DNA from: Hortaea werneckii
Taxonomy: Eukaryota > Ascomycota > Dothideomycetes > Mycosphaerellales > Teratosphaeriaceae
Reading direction: 5' to 3'
NCBI GenBank assembly: GCA_037044905.1
Contig: JBAOKB010000182.1
Span: 558,001-622,000, forward strand
DNA length: 64,000 nucleotides
Shown here: positions 11,359 through 22,798 of the stretch, in pieces
How positions within the stretch are numbered: the first letter of the stretch is position 1
How the letters are laid out: every line of letters begins with the position of its first letter
Program-made: the position numbers and the translations under genes
Notes under the pieces: generated by a model
The model's input: only the letters and a program-made list of their open reading frames with translations
What the model was told of the DNA's origin: nothing
The model's database searches: none

Positions 11359-13003
11359 TCATCGATTCGTCTCATACTCAGGATTGACCCAGGTACGCAT
11401 CCCGCACTTGGCGCGCAACGCAGCTCCCTTCCAATGTAAGAACGCCAAAGAAGCCGTGCCACCAAAGAATGTGATGATCCCTTGGGCGGCGAACGTCCAC
11501 GTGTACCCGCTGGCCGTTACCCATGGAGCGATGAAGAACGGGTTGATGAACGCGCTCAGATTCAGCAGGACGGCATAGAATACAATCATAGACATGCTTT
11601 GCAGCGGATAGCAGTCTACGATGTACGAGCAGACGACGGTATTCCCCATCTGCAGACCGGCAGCGAAGAGGAAGAACGCCACTTGCCCGACCATCCAGTG
11701 GTAGGATTTGTCGATCGAGATGCCCCAGATGATGAGCCCGACTGAAATACGCGTTAGCACGAGGATTCAATTCCGACTTGTCTTAAGATGCATGATGAGA
11801 CTTACTAGCACTTAAAAGCGCGGCCGGATACGCCAGCCAAAGCCGCATCTCAGCGACTCGGATCCCATCCATCTTCCTCGCCTGGCGCTGCACGAGACGA
11901 TCGCTCAATGTGCCCGAGCAGAGGACTTCGGAGACTAGCGTACCGATGATCAGGCCGAGGAACAGCAGTCCCTGGATCTGCGGCGGGTGCTGGCTATATG
12001 CGGATGGGATCATTGTGATGATCGAGAGGATCCACCAGTACCAGCAGAAGCAGTAGGAGAAGACGGCGATGGCGACTGGGAGGAAGTACCAGGTCATCCC
12101 GAAGCGTAGCAGGGAGTCCCAGGGTTTTGGGGGCTTGATCTCGGGTACGGTCTTGAGGTTGACGAAGGCGAGGTTCTTCGTTCGCTTAATCTCGGGTGAG
12201 AGAGGCGCCGTACTCTGCTGGCCTATGTTCTTCTCGTCCGACCTATCAACGCTATGCGTTGCGCCACGCTGATGCATGAAGTTCCTCGGGTATAATGTCT
12301 CCGGCAAGAACAACAGTTCTGCAACCAGGATCACCCCGAAGAGTATCGCCGTGAACCACTGGATCCAGTAATGGTCGACGAGATTGAGGAAACCTCCGAG
12401 CAAAGGCCCAACCAGCAATCCCATATCGATGGCGAGCACCCACAGCCCGACCTTCTGGCCGCGTTCGTGCTCAAAGAAGCAATCGTTGATGATGGCGAGG
12501 CCCACCGTAGCGGCCGGCGAGACACCAAGACCCTGGAAGAACCGCGCAGCCATGTACCCACCATACGAAGGCGCTTTAGCGGCCCCGATCGTAGCGGCGA
12601 ACGCGACCACAGTGCCGACGATGAAGATGATACGACGCCCGATCGCATCGGCAACGGACGACCAGACTACGGGTCCCACAGCCAGACCCAGCGCGGGAAT
12701 GGCAACGGTCCAGTTGATCTGGCCCAGACTGGCATTATACTGCTCTTGCAATTCCGGGAATGAGGGCACTGTGATCGTGGTGATGGCTGTGAACATGAAG
12801 TACAGCGCCATGACGATGGCGAGGATAGAGTGTTTTCGGACGGGACTCCAGTTCAGAGGATCGAGAGGGTCGGTGGTCGGTTGGGGGTGTAGGCTCATGC
12901 CTGTGTGCTCTTTGACAAGAGGCACTCCGACAGGAGATGTCGTCTTGACTTCGCCATCTTTGGCGTTCGCTACGTCGGCCGACGACTTCTTTTCCTCGTC
13001 CAT
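11359..13003 (-). CDS. Major facilitator superfamily transporter, DHA1-like
   Basis: A 526-residue polytopic membrane protein of the MFS, probably a drug:proton antiporter-type exporter. After a polar N-tail (Lys/Glu-rich, residues 1-50, with the DPLNWSPVRKHSI entry motif common in this fungal group) come about 12 membrane helices. The loop after helix 2 carries the MFS signature SSVADAIGRRIIF, and GLGVSPAATVGLAIIND resembles the helix 5 antiporter motif. A longer cytoplasmic loop separates the two halves. Two exons: 13003-11806 and 11741-11359, with a 64-base intron (GTAAGT...TTTCAG) inside an Ile codon before GLIIWG. The ATG at 13003 is chosen because the frame upstream to 13021 starts only at TTG. 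The substrate cannot be told from sequence. The frame is clean. Confidence 0.85.
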
Positions 13004-14149
13004 CTTTCCAGCCTTGAACAAGAGGGCTGTGGAGGTTGGAAGGTTTGGTTAAAGGTCTTGCACCAAAGGAGAGAGTGAGAAAGAAACAAAGATAAACAGC
13101 GTAAGGAGAACTGTCAATGATGAATGATTTCGCAGCAGACAATCTCACATTATGTACGCCTCTCCTTCACAAGAGAGATCTGCCGCATCTCCTACTGTAA
13201 GATAATCGAATGACCTCACGTCAAACCGCCCAAAGATGACTGGCATCTATTGCCGATTGATAGTGAATCAGATTAGTGAAGAGAACCCCAAAAGGCTCCT
13301 GCTTATCGCTTCCATTGCTTTGGGAGAACCCTGGCTCGTCTGGGCTGGCTCAGCTCCGGAGAGCATGGGAAAATGGGGTTTGCAGAGCGTGCAATGCCGC
13401 CACCTCTCACGGTTGTAGTCAAGCCTGCATTGATAAAGATCCAATGGCGGCAGCCTTGGGGAACGCCAATCAAAGGACGTCGCTGGTCCAATGGCCCTGC
13501 ATTGCCCCCCTTGCCCGCCCGGACTGGCTCGCCCTATCTCTTGTGCCGATTGCGTAACAGTTTCATGCTTCTCACCTATCCTACTGTGCTTTTCGCTTGC
13601 TCGTGTTTCTGATGGATTATGAGCTATCGACAGTTGAACAGGGCTGATATATGATGGCGGCCAAGTTACAGGCGCTACTTTAATCGTGTCCGGACATCAA
13701 TGTTAAAATGTCCCTCCAACCTGGGTCATGTCTGCCTGCTGATAGACGAGACGGATTGATGTGAACGACACTCAGACGACATTTTTCCAGACATCCATAT
13801 CGACTTTTCTTTGCAGGTTGCGGATGCGGCATTCGAAGATAAGACTCTTACAGACTTGCTTTATGTAAGTGAGTACTCCAGCACCGCGAGATAGAGGGTT
13901 TATCGCTGGCTGGCTCTCCAGCCCGCTACAGCCGCAGCCATGAATCCCACGAGTTCCTGTTCCGACCATGCTGCTGTCTCGCCCGAGCTGCTGCCGGACC
14001 CGATAGCCTGGGGAAGCTCATTCGCCAATTGATCCAACTTCCCGTCGGGCGTGTGGCCGTCCCGCACGTGAGAAAGCCATGTACTTGGCCTGGATTGCGT
14101 ACCTTCCTCATTCGATAGTCACGGGAGTGAGGAATCTCTGGTGCGCCGC
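13004..14149. other. Divergent intergenic region, MFS transporter / ceramide glucosyltransferase
   Basis: This 1.1 kb stretch lies between the starts of two divergently transcribed genes and should contain both promoters. I see no convincing ORF, tRNA or repeat. Confidence 0.5.
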
Positions 14150-15827
14150 ATGCAGGCCGAGAGTGCTGTGAGAGGCACTGTTGCCTCGCAAACTTCCCAG
14201 GATGCTCATCCGGTAGTATGGGCAGCTGCTACTGCGGCTCTCATCTGGTATATCGCTGTCGTGCTGGTAGGGGGGATTGGTTATACTCAATTGTACGTAT
14301 CAAACACCAAAAGGCATCCCGGACTCTAATTCCATACTGACACGACAACAGACGACGACACTACTCCCATCCACGTCCACCTGCAAACGTCAATCCTGCA
14401 AATGCACCGCACGTTACCATCATCCGCCCAATCAAAGGCCTCGAACCCTCCCTTTACGCCTGCCTTGCTTCAACTTTCCTGCAGCAATATCCGAAGGACA
14501 GACTCCATGTCCGCTTCTGCATCTCTTCCCGCGACCATGAGCCTTCGCTACCCGTTCTCCACCGCTTGCTAGCCGACTATCCAAACTTCGATGCACAGAT
14601 TCTGGTCGAGGATGAAGATGCGGAGTTGCAGAGGAATGGCACTAACCTGGGGCCGAACCCGAAAGTACGGAACATGAGTAGAGCATACAGGGAGTCAGTG
14701 GGAGATCTGATTTGGATTGTCGATTGTAACGTCTGGGTCGGCAAAGGTGCAGTGGGAAGGATGGTCGGATTGCTTGAGGGCACAAACGACGAGAGCGGCA
14801 GAAGAAACAAATTCGTACATCAATTACCGTTGGTGGTGGATACAGAGGGCAGTACACTTGCAGACGAAACACAAGGTCTGCTAGCGAACGGCCAGCCCAA
14901 CAACACCTCAAGCGCAGGCACCGGTCACATCCGCACAACAAGCACGGGAAGCAGGGACCAAACGACCGCCTGCCCGCCGCGGAGCGGAACTGGTCCACCG
15001 TCGGCGGCGGCCGCCTCGAAGAAGCCTTCATGTCCTCCTCGCACGCCAAGTTCTACACCGCCATCAACACCGTCCTCATCGCGCCCTGCATCGTCGGCAA
15101 GTCCACCATGTTCCGGAAACCCCACCTCGACCACCTCACGCGCGGCCAGGGGATCGACTACTTCTCGCAGAACATCTGCGAGGACCACCTCATCGGCGAC
15201 TTACTCTGGAAAGGCCGTGTGCTGGAAGAAGAACAGGGAGAAAGGCTAGGCAAGCATGCGCTGTGTTTTGGTGATCTGGCGGTGCAGCCGATGGCCAATA
15301 TGAGTGTGTCTGAGTATTGGGAGCGGAGAGTGAGGTGGTTACGGGTGAGGAAGTTCACCGTCACGCTTGCGACGTTGGTCGAGCCGGGGACTGAGTCGTT
15401 CCTTTGTTCGATTTATGGCGCGTTCGCTATTACCTGTCTGCCCTGGTTAAGGGAGAGCCTGGGTTTGCGCGGAAGTCTGTCGGAGGCGGTAGTATTTTGG
15501 TTTTTGAGTGTGATCTTCTGGTGTGCGGTGGATTGGTCGCTTTACTTGCATTTGCATGCTTTCAAGTCGACGCAGATCGATGAAGATACCCCAGCGTTTG
15601 CTCCACCGCAGAGAAGGCGCACTTTTGGGGAGTGGTTAATGGCCTGGCTAGGGAGGGAGACGTTGGCTTTTCCGATCTGGTTCTGGGCGTTCTGGGGCGG
15701 GACTAGAGTTGAGTGGAGGGGGAGGAAGTTCTGGGTCGGTATGGACATGAAGGTGCATGAGCTTGATGAAAAGGATGGGCAAACTGAACCTGTGATGAAT
15801 GGGCATACGAAGCAAAGAAAAGAATGA
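14150..15827 (+). CDS. Ceramide glucosyltransferase (glucosylceramide synthase, GT21), one frame break
   Basis: The enzyme moves glucose from UDP-glucose to ceramide on the Golgi/ER membrane, the first step to fungal glucosylceramides. Visible features: an N-terminal membrane helix (VWAAATAALIWYIAVVLV, residues about 26-43), HVTIIRPIKGLEPSL, SRDHEP, the Asp-containing WIVDCNVWV, NICEDHLIGDLLW, and the hallmark (Q/R)xxRW as RRVRW at about 15326-15340, followed by several C-terminal membrane helices. Exon 1 is 14150-14292; the intron is 14293-14351 (GTACGT...CAG) in a Leu codon. The frame shifts at about 14957-14959, where GACCAAAC appears to lack one C; adding it links a poorly conserved linker to NDRLPAAERNW and GGGRLEEAFM. 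An intron at this place is possible but less likely. Corrected length is about 539 residues. The C-terminal half (15030-15827) is intact. Confidence 0.82.
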
Positions 15828-16258
15828 ATTGCTCTTTGATATCCTCAATACCACTGACCCAGCCATCCGCCATCCCTTTGGTTCCGAATTCGACGCAGCG
15901 AGAGTGAATACAAGTCGCATCTTGTGCAAGCAAGTATCCGCCGCATGACCCGCCCAACAATCCGAACCGTCCGAGCGCGAATGTCTCCGTTTGCTTGGTT
16001 ACACAAAGATTGCACGTGAGTGTCTCCACTTTTTCTGGGGGTTTCAAAACTTGTGCAAGGCACCAAACACAAGACTTGGATTTCGACAACTTTGACTTTG
16101 CGACTGGCTTGTCTTCCGGCGAACAGAAGGCACTCGCTTGACATTCGCGAGTTCGACTCGGTCGGAAAACCTTTGCTCGATTCAGAGCTTGAGGAGTAAG
16201 ATCCTATACTATTTCGGTCCTTGGTGGCAAAGTGACTGACGCTGAGCAGGGTTTCAAC
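15828..16258. other. Intergenic and probable leader of the zinc-finger gene
   Basis: About 430 bases between two plus-strand genes. Just before the ATG at 16259 the sequence CTGACGCTGAGCAG (ending at 16249) looks like a branch point and acceptor, so a leader intron is possible. Nothing else recognised. Confidence 0.4.
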
Positions 16259-17878
16259 ATGGACCGCAAAGCATGCTTTTGCGGTGCAGCCTTCATCAGC
16301 CTCGATGTGCTGTATCAGCATGCAGTCGATCAAGGCCACCGCTTTATGTGCAGCTGTACCCGTGTGTTCAAGACCGAGCAGAACGTGAAGGACCATCAGC
16401 GTGACAGTGGACCTGGTCATCCCTCGCCCAGCATCATTGAACACCCGGCTTTGGCTGGGTACGAGACAGCAAACTCGGTACAAGTATTGCAGTACCAAGA
16501 ATCCGATGCTGCAAAGCAGCATCCCTGCCATCATTGCAAGAAGTCAAAGTTCAAGTCTTCCGACGCCCTGCAATCTCATCTCAAGGACACGCACGCAATT
16601 TGTCCTACCTGCAAGCAAACTTTTCGCACTAAGCAGCACTGCAGCAGTCACCGGAAGCAATTCGAACACTGCTATTGCCGCGAACACGACCAAGAATTCT
16701 CAACCATCGACGAACTCCGAGCCCACAGGCGCGCTGAGACCCATGTAAAGGACTTTACCTGCATGATCTGCGCCAATCGTGAGTTCGGCACGCAACAAGG
16801 CCTGAACGATCATCTTCGAGACGTCCACCCTACCGGCGGTCTGTCGCAGGGAGGTGATGCCGCATCCCAGGCAGCCCGTCTGCGCACCGAGGAGCGTAAC
16901 CTTTACTGTCTGGACTGCAAACAGCAATTCCAATCCCTCACAGCTCTCTATCAGCACAGGGCCTCGCCGAAGCATAAGCCGCTCAGTGAATTGACTTGCC
17001 CGCTATCAGCTAAGTGTAAGAGGGTGTTCACGACCCCTTCGGCTTTGCTCTTCCACATGGAGAGCGGCGGTTGCAAGTCGGGCATGAATCGCCTCAAGCT
17101 CAATGCTATGGTGCATCAGCAAGATACTGGCCGTCACATTACGTACTCGAAGAACAAGGAAAGGGTGATCTCAGACGCGGCCAGCGTTGCGAGTCTGATG
17201 GACGGTGTTGGTAAGCTGTCTGTTGGGTCGAGCCGCGGGCCGCGTATTAGCTACGACGACTCCATTCCGTCCGACGATATTGACGTGGCGAGTCAAACCA
17301 GCGATAGTACACTGGCCGGTGGGACTGGCGTTCCAGTGTACACGCCGAGCGCAACCACATCCTCGAACTCATCCGCCAGTAGCTGGAAGCTTATCAAAAC
17401 ACCCAGCGCTTCCGTCACCTCAGGCTGTTCTGACACCGGCGGCGTGATTCTGACTCCACGCAGCAGCGCCGCCAATAGCACCAGCGAATGGTCGTTTATC
17501 AACGAAGACCTCGCCACACCCTCCTCCACTTCCGCCAAGAGCTCATCGGGAGAAACCATCACCGAATACCACCCAGACAGCGGCGTCTCCTGCCCGACCT
17601 GCAACAAGAGGTTCAAAACGCGCCGTAGACTTCTCCACCACCTCAATTCTCCTGTCCACGCAGCCAAAATCTTTCACTGCCCAACCGATACAGGCAAGCA
17701 GGTCCACGCCAAGGGCGAGAAGAAGTTCAAGACTCTGAGCGGCATGGCGCAGCATATCGAGGTCGGTGCGTGCGCGGGCGGAATGGCGACTTTAGACCGG
17801 ATTGTGAGGATTTTCGAGGAGAAGGTGAAGCAGGCCACGGGCATGGAGCTGCGGTTGTTAAAGAGTTCGTCTGCTTAG
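16259..17878 (+). CDS. Multi-C2H2 zinc-finger protein
   Basis: A 539-residue protein with a row of about nine Cys2His2-type fingers in residues 1-280 and two more near the C-terminus. Examples are CHHCKKSKF...HLKDTH, CPTCKQTFRTKQHCSSH, CMICANREF...HLRDVH, CLDCKQQF...HRASPKH and the late CPTCNKRFKTRRRLLHH. Several fingers are degenerate and closely spaced, as in other fungal multi-finger proteins of unknown role. Between the finger blocks (about 290-440) is a Ser/Thr-rich linker. The final segment has CPTDTGKQ...HIEVGAC, a widened finger, then a helical tail. The ATG at 16259 is used because upstream in-frame codons start only at GTG. It could bind DNA or RNA; no target is inferable. It is convergent with the membrane-protein gene at 18225. 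Confidence 0.85.
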   Translation: MDRKACFCGAAFISLDVLYQHAVDQGHRFMCSCTRVFKTEQNVKDHQRDSGPGHPSPSIIEHPALAGYETANSVQVLQYQESDAAKQHPCHHCKKSKFKSSDALQSHLKDTHAICPTCKQTFRTKQHCSSHRKQFEHCYCREHDQEFSTIDELRAHRRAETHVKDFTCMICANREFGTQQGLNDHLRDVHPTGGLSQGGDAASQAARLRTEERNLYCLDCKQQFQSLTALYQHRASPKHKPLSELTCPLSAKCKRVFTTPSALLFHMESGGCKSGMNRLKLNAMVHQQDTGRHITYSKNKERVISDAASVASLMDGVGKLSVGSSRGPRISYDDSIPSDDIDVASQTSDSTLAGGTGVPVYTPSATTSSNSSASSWKLIKTPSASVTSGCSDTGGVILTPRSSAANSTSEWSFINEDLATPSSTSAKSSSGETITEYHPDSGVSCPTCNKRFKTRRRLLHHLNSPVHAAKIFHCPTDTGKQVHAKGEKKFKTLSGMAQHIEVGACAGGMATLDRIVRIFEEKVKQATGMELRLLKSSSA

Positions 17879-18224
17879 TGCGTGCTCCTCGAGGTGGTTT
17901 CGCAGTAGGAACGAAGGCGCCGAACCGTTGGCGGTGATGGCTTTTGTCACCATAATTGCGTCTGTGATCACATTTGACGAGCGTGGGAATTTTGCTACAG
18001 AGATTTCCTGGTAGCAACGAAGAGCGCACAAGCTCAAGCTCATTGCTTCATTCAGGATAACGTGTTGAAATCCATTATGCTTTGCTAAGATTCATATCTC
18101 CGCTTGCCTTCTCCGCTAGCTTCGTGGCAATACCACCCTTCCTGAAAAACTTAGATCTTTGCCGGTCCCGGCAAGTAATTTGAAGTAATTTGACAAGCGA
18201 GTAATTTTCCACAGCATCTGACCA
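17879..18224. other. Convergent 3' intergenic region
   Basis: About 345 bases between the zinc-finger stop and the stop of the minus-strand membrane-protein gene. A short direct repeat of AAGTAATTTG occurs at about 18174-18193. No gene seen. Confidence 0.5.
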
Positions 18225-20063
18225 TCAAATGACGGAGTCTACATGCCTAGCCGAGAACATCGCTGCACTATCACGGGTCTTCTTAACACTGAGTGGGGTA
18301 AATGTGAGCCGCCGTTCTGTACCATCTTCATCCCTCTCCCTCGGTCGCTCATAATAGCTGCTCCGTTGCTTCGAAAGAGCATGGGACTTCGAAAGCGGAA
18401 GTCTAGCTTGTAGGGTCGCCGCGTCGTCAATATCGGATTCCCCCTCGTCGTCATCCACCCTCCCGTCTCTACTGGTCACATTTGTATTCAGCCGATGTGC
18501 AGTCGAAACTATCTCCTTATAATCGCCAGCCAGGCGCATGGTCCCCAGCGGACTCTTCACCACTGTCATTGTACTGCTTGAGCTGTACGACCTGCCATTG
18601 TCCCTCAGTAACGCGGGTCGTATTGCGCTTGCACGTCTGCTTTCACCGCTAATACTACGACTGTACATGCTCGAAAGCGACTCTTCGCTTCGTTTCAGAG
18701 CAACAGAGTTCGGGCTCAACAGTGCTGGCGAAGGCGGCACCATGCGGACGGTTTTGCCTTGAAGGACGCTGTAAGAGTATGGCCTCGGCGGGCGCTGGGG
18801 AGGTACTGTCGCCTTCGGTACCGTAGTGTTCCGGCGACACGCATCCGGAAAGTAGGGAGGGAGCGGTGGGAGCGGTGGACAGGGTTTTCTCGATCCAATG
18901 GTTGTGTGCGTTCGTATGGAGCACAGAGATGGACGGGGGGTAAGGAATAATGGGCGCGAGTTCTTGCAGGAGTATATTCCTAAGCCGATGACGGCCTTTT
19001 CTGGACAGCTTGGCAGCAAGTGACTGGTTGAGCGATTCGGAGTCGAGATCGAAGAGAGCGATGAAGAGGATCGGCACTTGAATGACATTTCGGAGTACAT
19101 TGCTCTGTCGGTTGACGGTGCATGGGACAGCAAGTGTGGCAGTGAGTCGAAATCTTTCATGATGCCAAAAAGGTTGGCACGAAAAGGCTCTGAAGTCTTT
19201 TGCAACAGTGCGAAAAGGGCGCCTGCAGCTAGCCTGACATTTCATTAGCTGATGGATCGTTTCTTGTAGGTGTCTCTAATACTCACATCGCTAAGAGACT
19301 GGCACCGACCCCTGTGCGTTGAACCACGCATAGCTTCCCTGCATGTATGAGAGAGCTACGAGTTGCGCCATCCTTCGGAATGCAGTGCGGCTGTCTCGCT
19401 ATCGTGAAAACGATGCTGACACCGCATGCCGCCATCCAAAGCGTCACTCCCACACGAAGGCTTAGCTTTGCCAGCCACTGGCTTATTATCAGGCAATTGT
19501 CGTTGACATGCGACGTCTGTGGTCGTCGAGATATTATCGAGACTGTCATGTGGCAGACAATGTAAAAAATCGCGACACCGCTCTAGGCCCAAAGTCAGTT
19601 TCGTAGGCTTCTTCCAGGTATATCACAAAGGGGATGTGCTTACACCAGTAAGTAGTAGGATGGACGAGGCCAACACTTCTGATGTTATTGCACCTGAAGC
19701 GAGCATGTATACCACACTCGCCAGAACATATAGTGAAGTCCATAGCAGAATGTGTTGAAAAGCGACAATCGCTTCATGGCCGGTGGACCTTTTTTTCTTT
19801 CGTTTTCCTTCTCAAGGACGGCTCATGAAATAGCTGTTGAGATCGCATGGGCATGATTCCTCGCCGGATTTGAGGCATTTGGTGAGCGTTCGGGAGATCT
19901 TCCAAAAGACTCAAGAAGTAGCAAGGAACGAGTGCAAGGCAATGCCTGCCATGAAGCAGTATACGGTCGGTAATGAGTATTCGTGGCAGAGAAGCCTAGG
20001 CTGGCAGCTGCATGAGAAAATGCCATCACCAGCCGCGTCGCGTTCCCACTGAAGTGGCTGCAT
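18225..20063 (-). CDS. Multi-pass membrane protein of unknown function, two in-frame TGA codons
   Basis: Three exons in one consistent phase: 20063-19644, 19582-19287 and 19233-18225, with introns of 61 bases (GTAAGC...CCTAG) and 53 bases (GTGAGT...GTCAG). Together they give 575 codons. Hydrophobic segments: LPTVYCFMAGIALHSFL; HILLWTSLYVLASVVYMLAS; VLASSILLLTG joined across the intron to SGVAIFYIVCHMTV; RVGVTLWMAACGVSIVFTIA; and GASLLAM joined to LAAGALFALL. So five membrane spans, then a long Ser/Pro-rich cytosolic tail. It resembles fungal hypothetical membrane proteins; I cannot name a family. Exon 1 contains two TGA codons (minus strand, at 19913-19911 and 19814-19812) with plausible coding on both sides. 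Both would be CGA (Arg) with one C-to-T change. The start (ATG at 20063 or 20072) is only about 110 bases from the stop of the upstream gene. Pseudogene, unseen introns or sequence error are all possible. Confidence 0.55.
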
Positions 20064-20172
20064 GAATTGCATTCCAGTCAGCGACGCGACGTGAGCCGAC
20101 ATCTGTGACAACACTTCATCTTGCTTTGTGCTCTCTTGATAACTGTGATGGTTTTCCTGTATACTGCTCACT

Positions 20173-21893
20173 CTACAGCTTAGCTTTAGGCGGCTTGCCC
20201 TTCATCTCTTCGGCGTCCCGCTTTGCCCACTCTCGCATGATCTTGCGTTGAATCTTGCCAGATGGCGACTTCGGGACCTCGTTTATGAACTACGCATAGG
20301 TCAGTCCCTGCATTACTGATAGTTTCTTGCAATTCAACTCACCTTGACGCCTCCGTCTAATCGCTTGTGCTTCGCCACGTGCTGAGATGTCCATTCCTGA
20401 ATATCCCTTTCGCTTACCTTACCCTTAGCTGGATCCTTCAGCGCGACGTAGGCTCTCGGTAGTTCCTCATGTTCACCTTGCAAGCCCACCACAGCAGCAT
20501 CGGCGATATGTTCATTTTCCAATAGCACAGCCTCTAGCTCAGCAGGGGCGACTTGGAAACCCTTGACTTTAATCAGCTCCTTCTTCCGGTCAACGATCCA
20601 GTACCAGCCTTTCTCGTCTCTTATTGCAACGTCTCCAGATTTGAGGAAACCCTCCTCGTCAAACGTATCTTGTGTTGCACGTTCGTTACGCCAGTAGCCT
20701 AAGGCCACGTTAGGGCCTCTGACGTAGATCTCGCCACGCTCGCCTGGCCCAACTTCTTTCCCTCCGTCATCAATGAGTTTCATCTCACTGTTCGGATCTA
20801 TGTAGCCAACGCTGCCTGACCGGTCGTCCATGCCGCCTGGAACATGTAAACAGGAGCAGGTCACTTCAGTCATACCCCATGTCTGCACTACCTTGAGGTT
20901 GCACTTTTCCGAGACTTCATTTTGAAGTTCTTTGGACAGCGGCGCGGCGCCACAGAGGATGTTTTTGAGCGAGCTCAGATCGTATTTCTCGGTCTCGGGT
21001 CTCTTTGCAAGCATGACGAGGACTGGAGGGGCAGTCTGGATGTGCGTGATCTGATGATTTTGGATGTGCGAGAGCCACTCGGTATAATTGAATGCTCGCA
21101 TGTAGAAACAAGGCGTCTGGGTGACAGCGGCAGCAGTGATGCTCCAAAGCTGTCCATATGCGTGGTACAGCGGCAGGAAGCCGAGCCATCGCTCTGGAGG
21201 TGCGTTTTCAGGAGAGAATGGCTGCTCGAGATTCCGCATGAATATGGACTGTTCAACATTCGCAATCACATTCTCATGCGATACCATGACACCTTTAGGC
21301 AAGCCGGTCGTGCCGCTGCTATAATTCAACACAGCCGTTCTCGTCTTGCTTTCGCGTGAGCTCATTCTATGCCATCTCCAGCTTTGAGCCTCTTTCTCTG
21401 AACTTATGAAGCCACGCCAATCTCGTACCCCTTGCTGTTCCTTACAAGGCTTGTCATCAAAGAGGTATATACGCTCCCGGGGGAACTTGCTCTTCTGTGC
21501 TGCCTTGAGCACGACATCCAGGAATTGAGGTTCAACGAATATCAACTTCGAACCGGTGTTCTCAATTTGGAACGACGTTTCATTGACACCATACGCTGGG
21601 TTGCAACCAGTAAAGAGTCGACCTGAGCCTGCAACACCCAAGTATAATACTGGCACAAAGATGTGATTGCTGCTGTACATCATCACAGCTTCATTCTGTC
21701 CAACGCCTAGCTTGTCCAAGCCCATGCCCAATCTCTTGACCCATTGCAGTGCTTGCCGAGTCGACAACGAGTTGGACGTGTCGTTCGCATCGATCCATAT
21801 TGGCTTGTCAGAAGGCTGCTTGCCTTCAGGATAGACGTAGCTCAATACGTCAGTCTGTGGGATGTCGAGCTGGAAAGGTGACTTCTGTGGCAT
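20173..21893 (-). CDS. Peroxisomal 4-coumarate-CoA ligase-like AMP-dependent synthetase
   Basis: A 555-residue member of the ANL (acyl/aryl-CoA synthetase, luciferase) superfamily, which forms an acyl-adenylate and then a CoA thioester. The ATP-binding P-loop LNYSSGTTGLPKGVMVSHEN, the TWGMTE motif, YWIVDRKKELIKVKGFQVAP (hinge and A8) and PKSPSGKIQRK with the catalytic Lys are all present. The C-terminus ends in AKL, a type 1 peroxisomal targeting signal. Two exons: 21893-20343 and 20289-20173, with a phase-0 intron 20290-20342 (GTGAGT...GTAG). The ATG at 21893 gives MPQKSPF; the longer open frame to 22037 begins with GTG and the extra residues look like leader. The substrate (phenylpropanoid-like acid or medium/long fatty acid) cannot be decided from motifs. 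Confidence 0.87.
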
Positions 21894-22798
21894 CGTGAGC
21901 TTTCGGTTAGCGATCGAGATGAGGCTGAAAAACATACAGCAACCAAAAGGCCGGGTATTACATTGAGACACCATAAGGTACAATTTAATCACGGGCAAAC
22001 CATACACGTAACCGAGGTCGAATGGCGCATACTCCACGTCTTGTTAAATGCGCGCAGTACAATGTCATCGCCCGAAAGGGAAGGCAACCCCGCTCTTCCC
22101 CCACCGGGGATGGAGCTTTCGGGGATAAGGGTCCCTACATGATTACATGTCTACACTGTGCACTCTTCCTTTACCTTTACAAACACTTCAACGAACTCTT
22201 CTTTTTTGTGTTATACTACCGATCAAATTGTCACACGCGTGCCAGAGACTTGGACTACCATCTTGCACCAATGGCCAGACCTTCAGCTGTTTCGATCTTT
22301 CCATTGCCTTGAATGATTTGATCTCAAGTACCTGCCTAGCTGTATGAGTACCTAGGTAGTCTTTCGCCGCAGCTATTTCCACTTCCTTCGAAAATCATGC
22401 TACCCGCGTGTGGGCCCCTTTTCACGATAATGACATTTTCTGCGCACCCTAGACGTGAAGCTTGAATCCGCTCAGGAAATAGAGAGATTTCTGAGTCCTT
22501 CTGAATGCCCAAGATGTCAAGAATGCGTGTAGCTAGTGAGATCTGCCAAATGAAACAACTCACTAACTACTCTCACGGGCCTGCTGCTAGAAAGAAACAT
22601 TCTTTCCAGGGTCAAAGGCGCACATCTGCATCATGCATCTTGTCCAAGACAAGTCTCTCTTCTGAATCCACTGTGCTTGGCTAACCAAGCAACAAACACC
22701 ATGTCTGACACAACCCGTCCAACTCGCCGTGTTTGCTACCTTGGGTTAAAATAAATAACCACCCCACTCATCAATGCCGCTTGCACAATCAGACTAAC
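21894..22798. other. Divergent intergenic region, CoA ligase / small orphan
   Basis: About 900 bases between two divergent starts; presumably two promoters. A GC-rich patch with inverted CCCC/GGGG blocks lies at about 22085-22130. No gene supported. Confidence 0.45.

Noticed and set aside
12384..13052. 222-codon plus-strand frame opposite the MFS gene
   Set aside because: Antisense shadow of transmembrane coding sequence; no independent signal.
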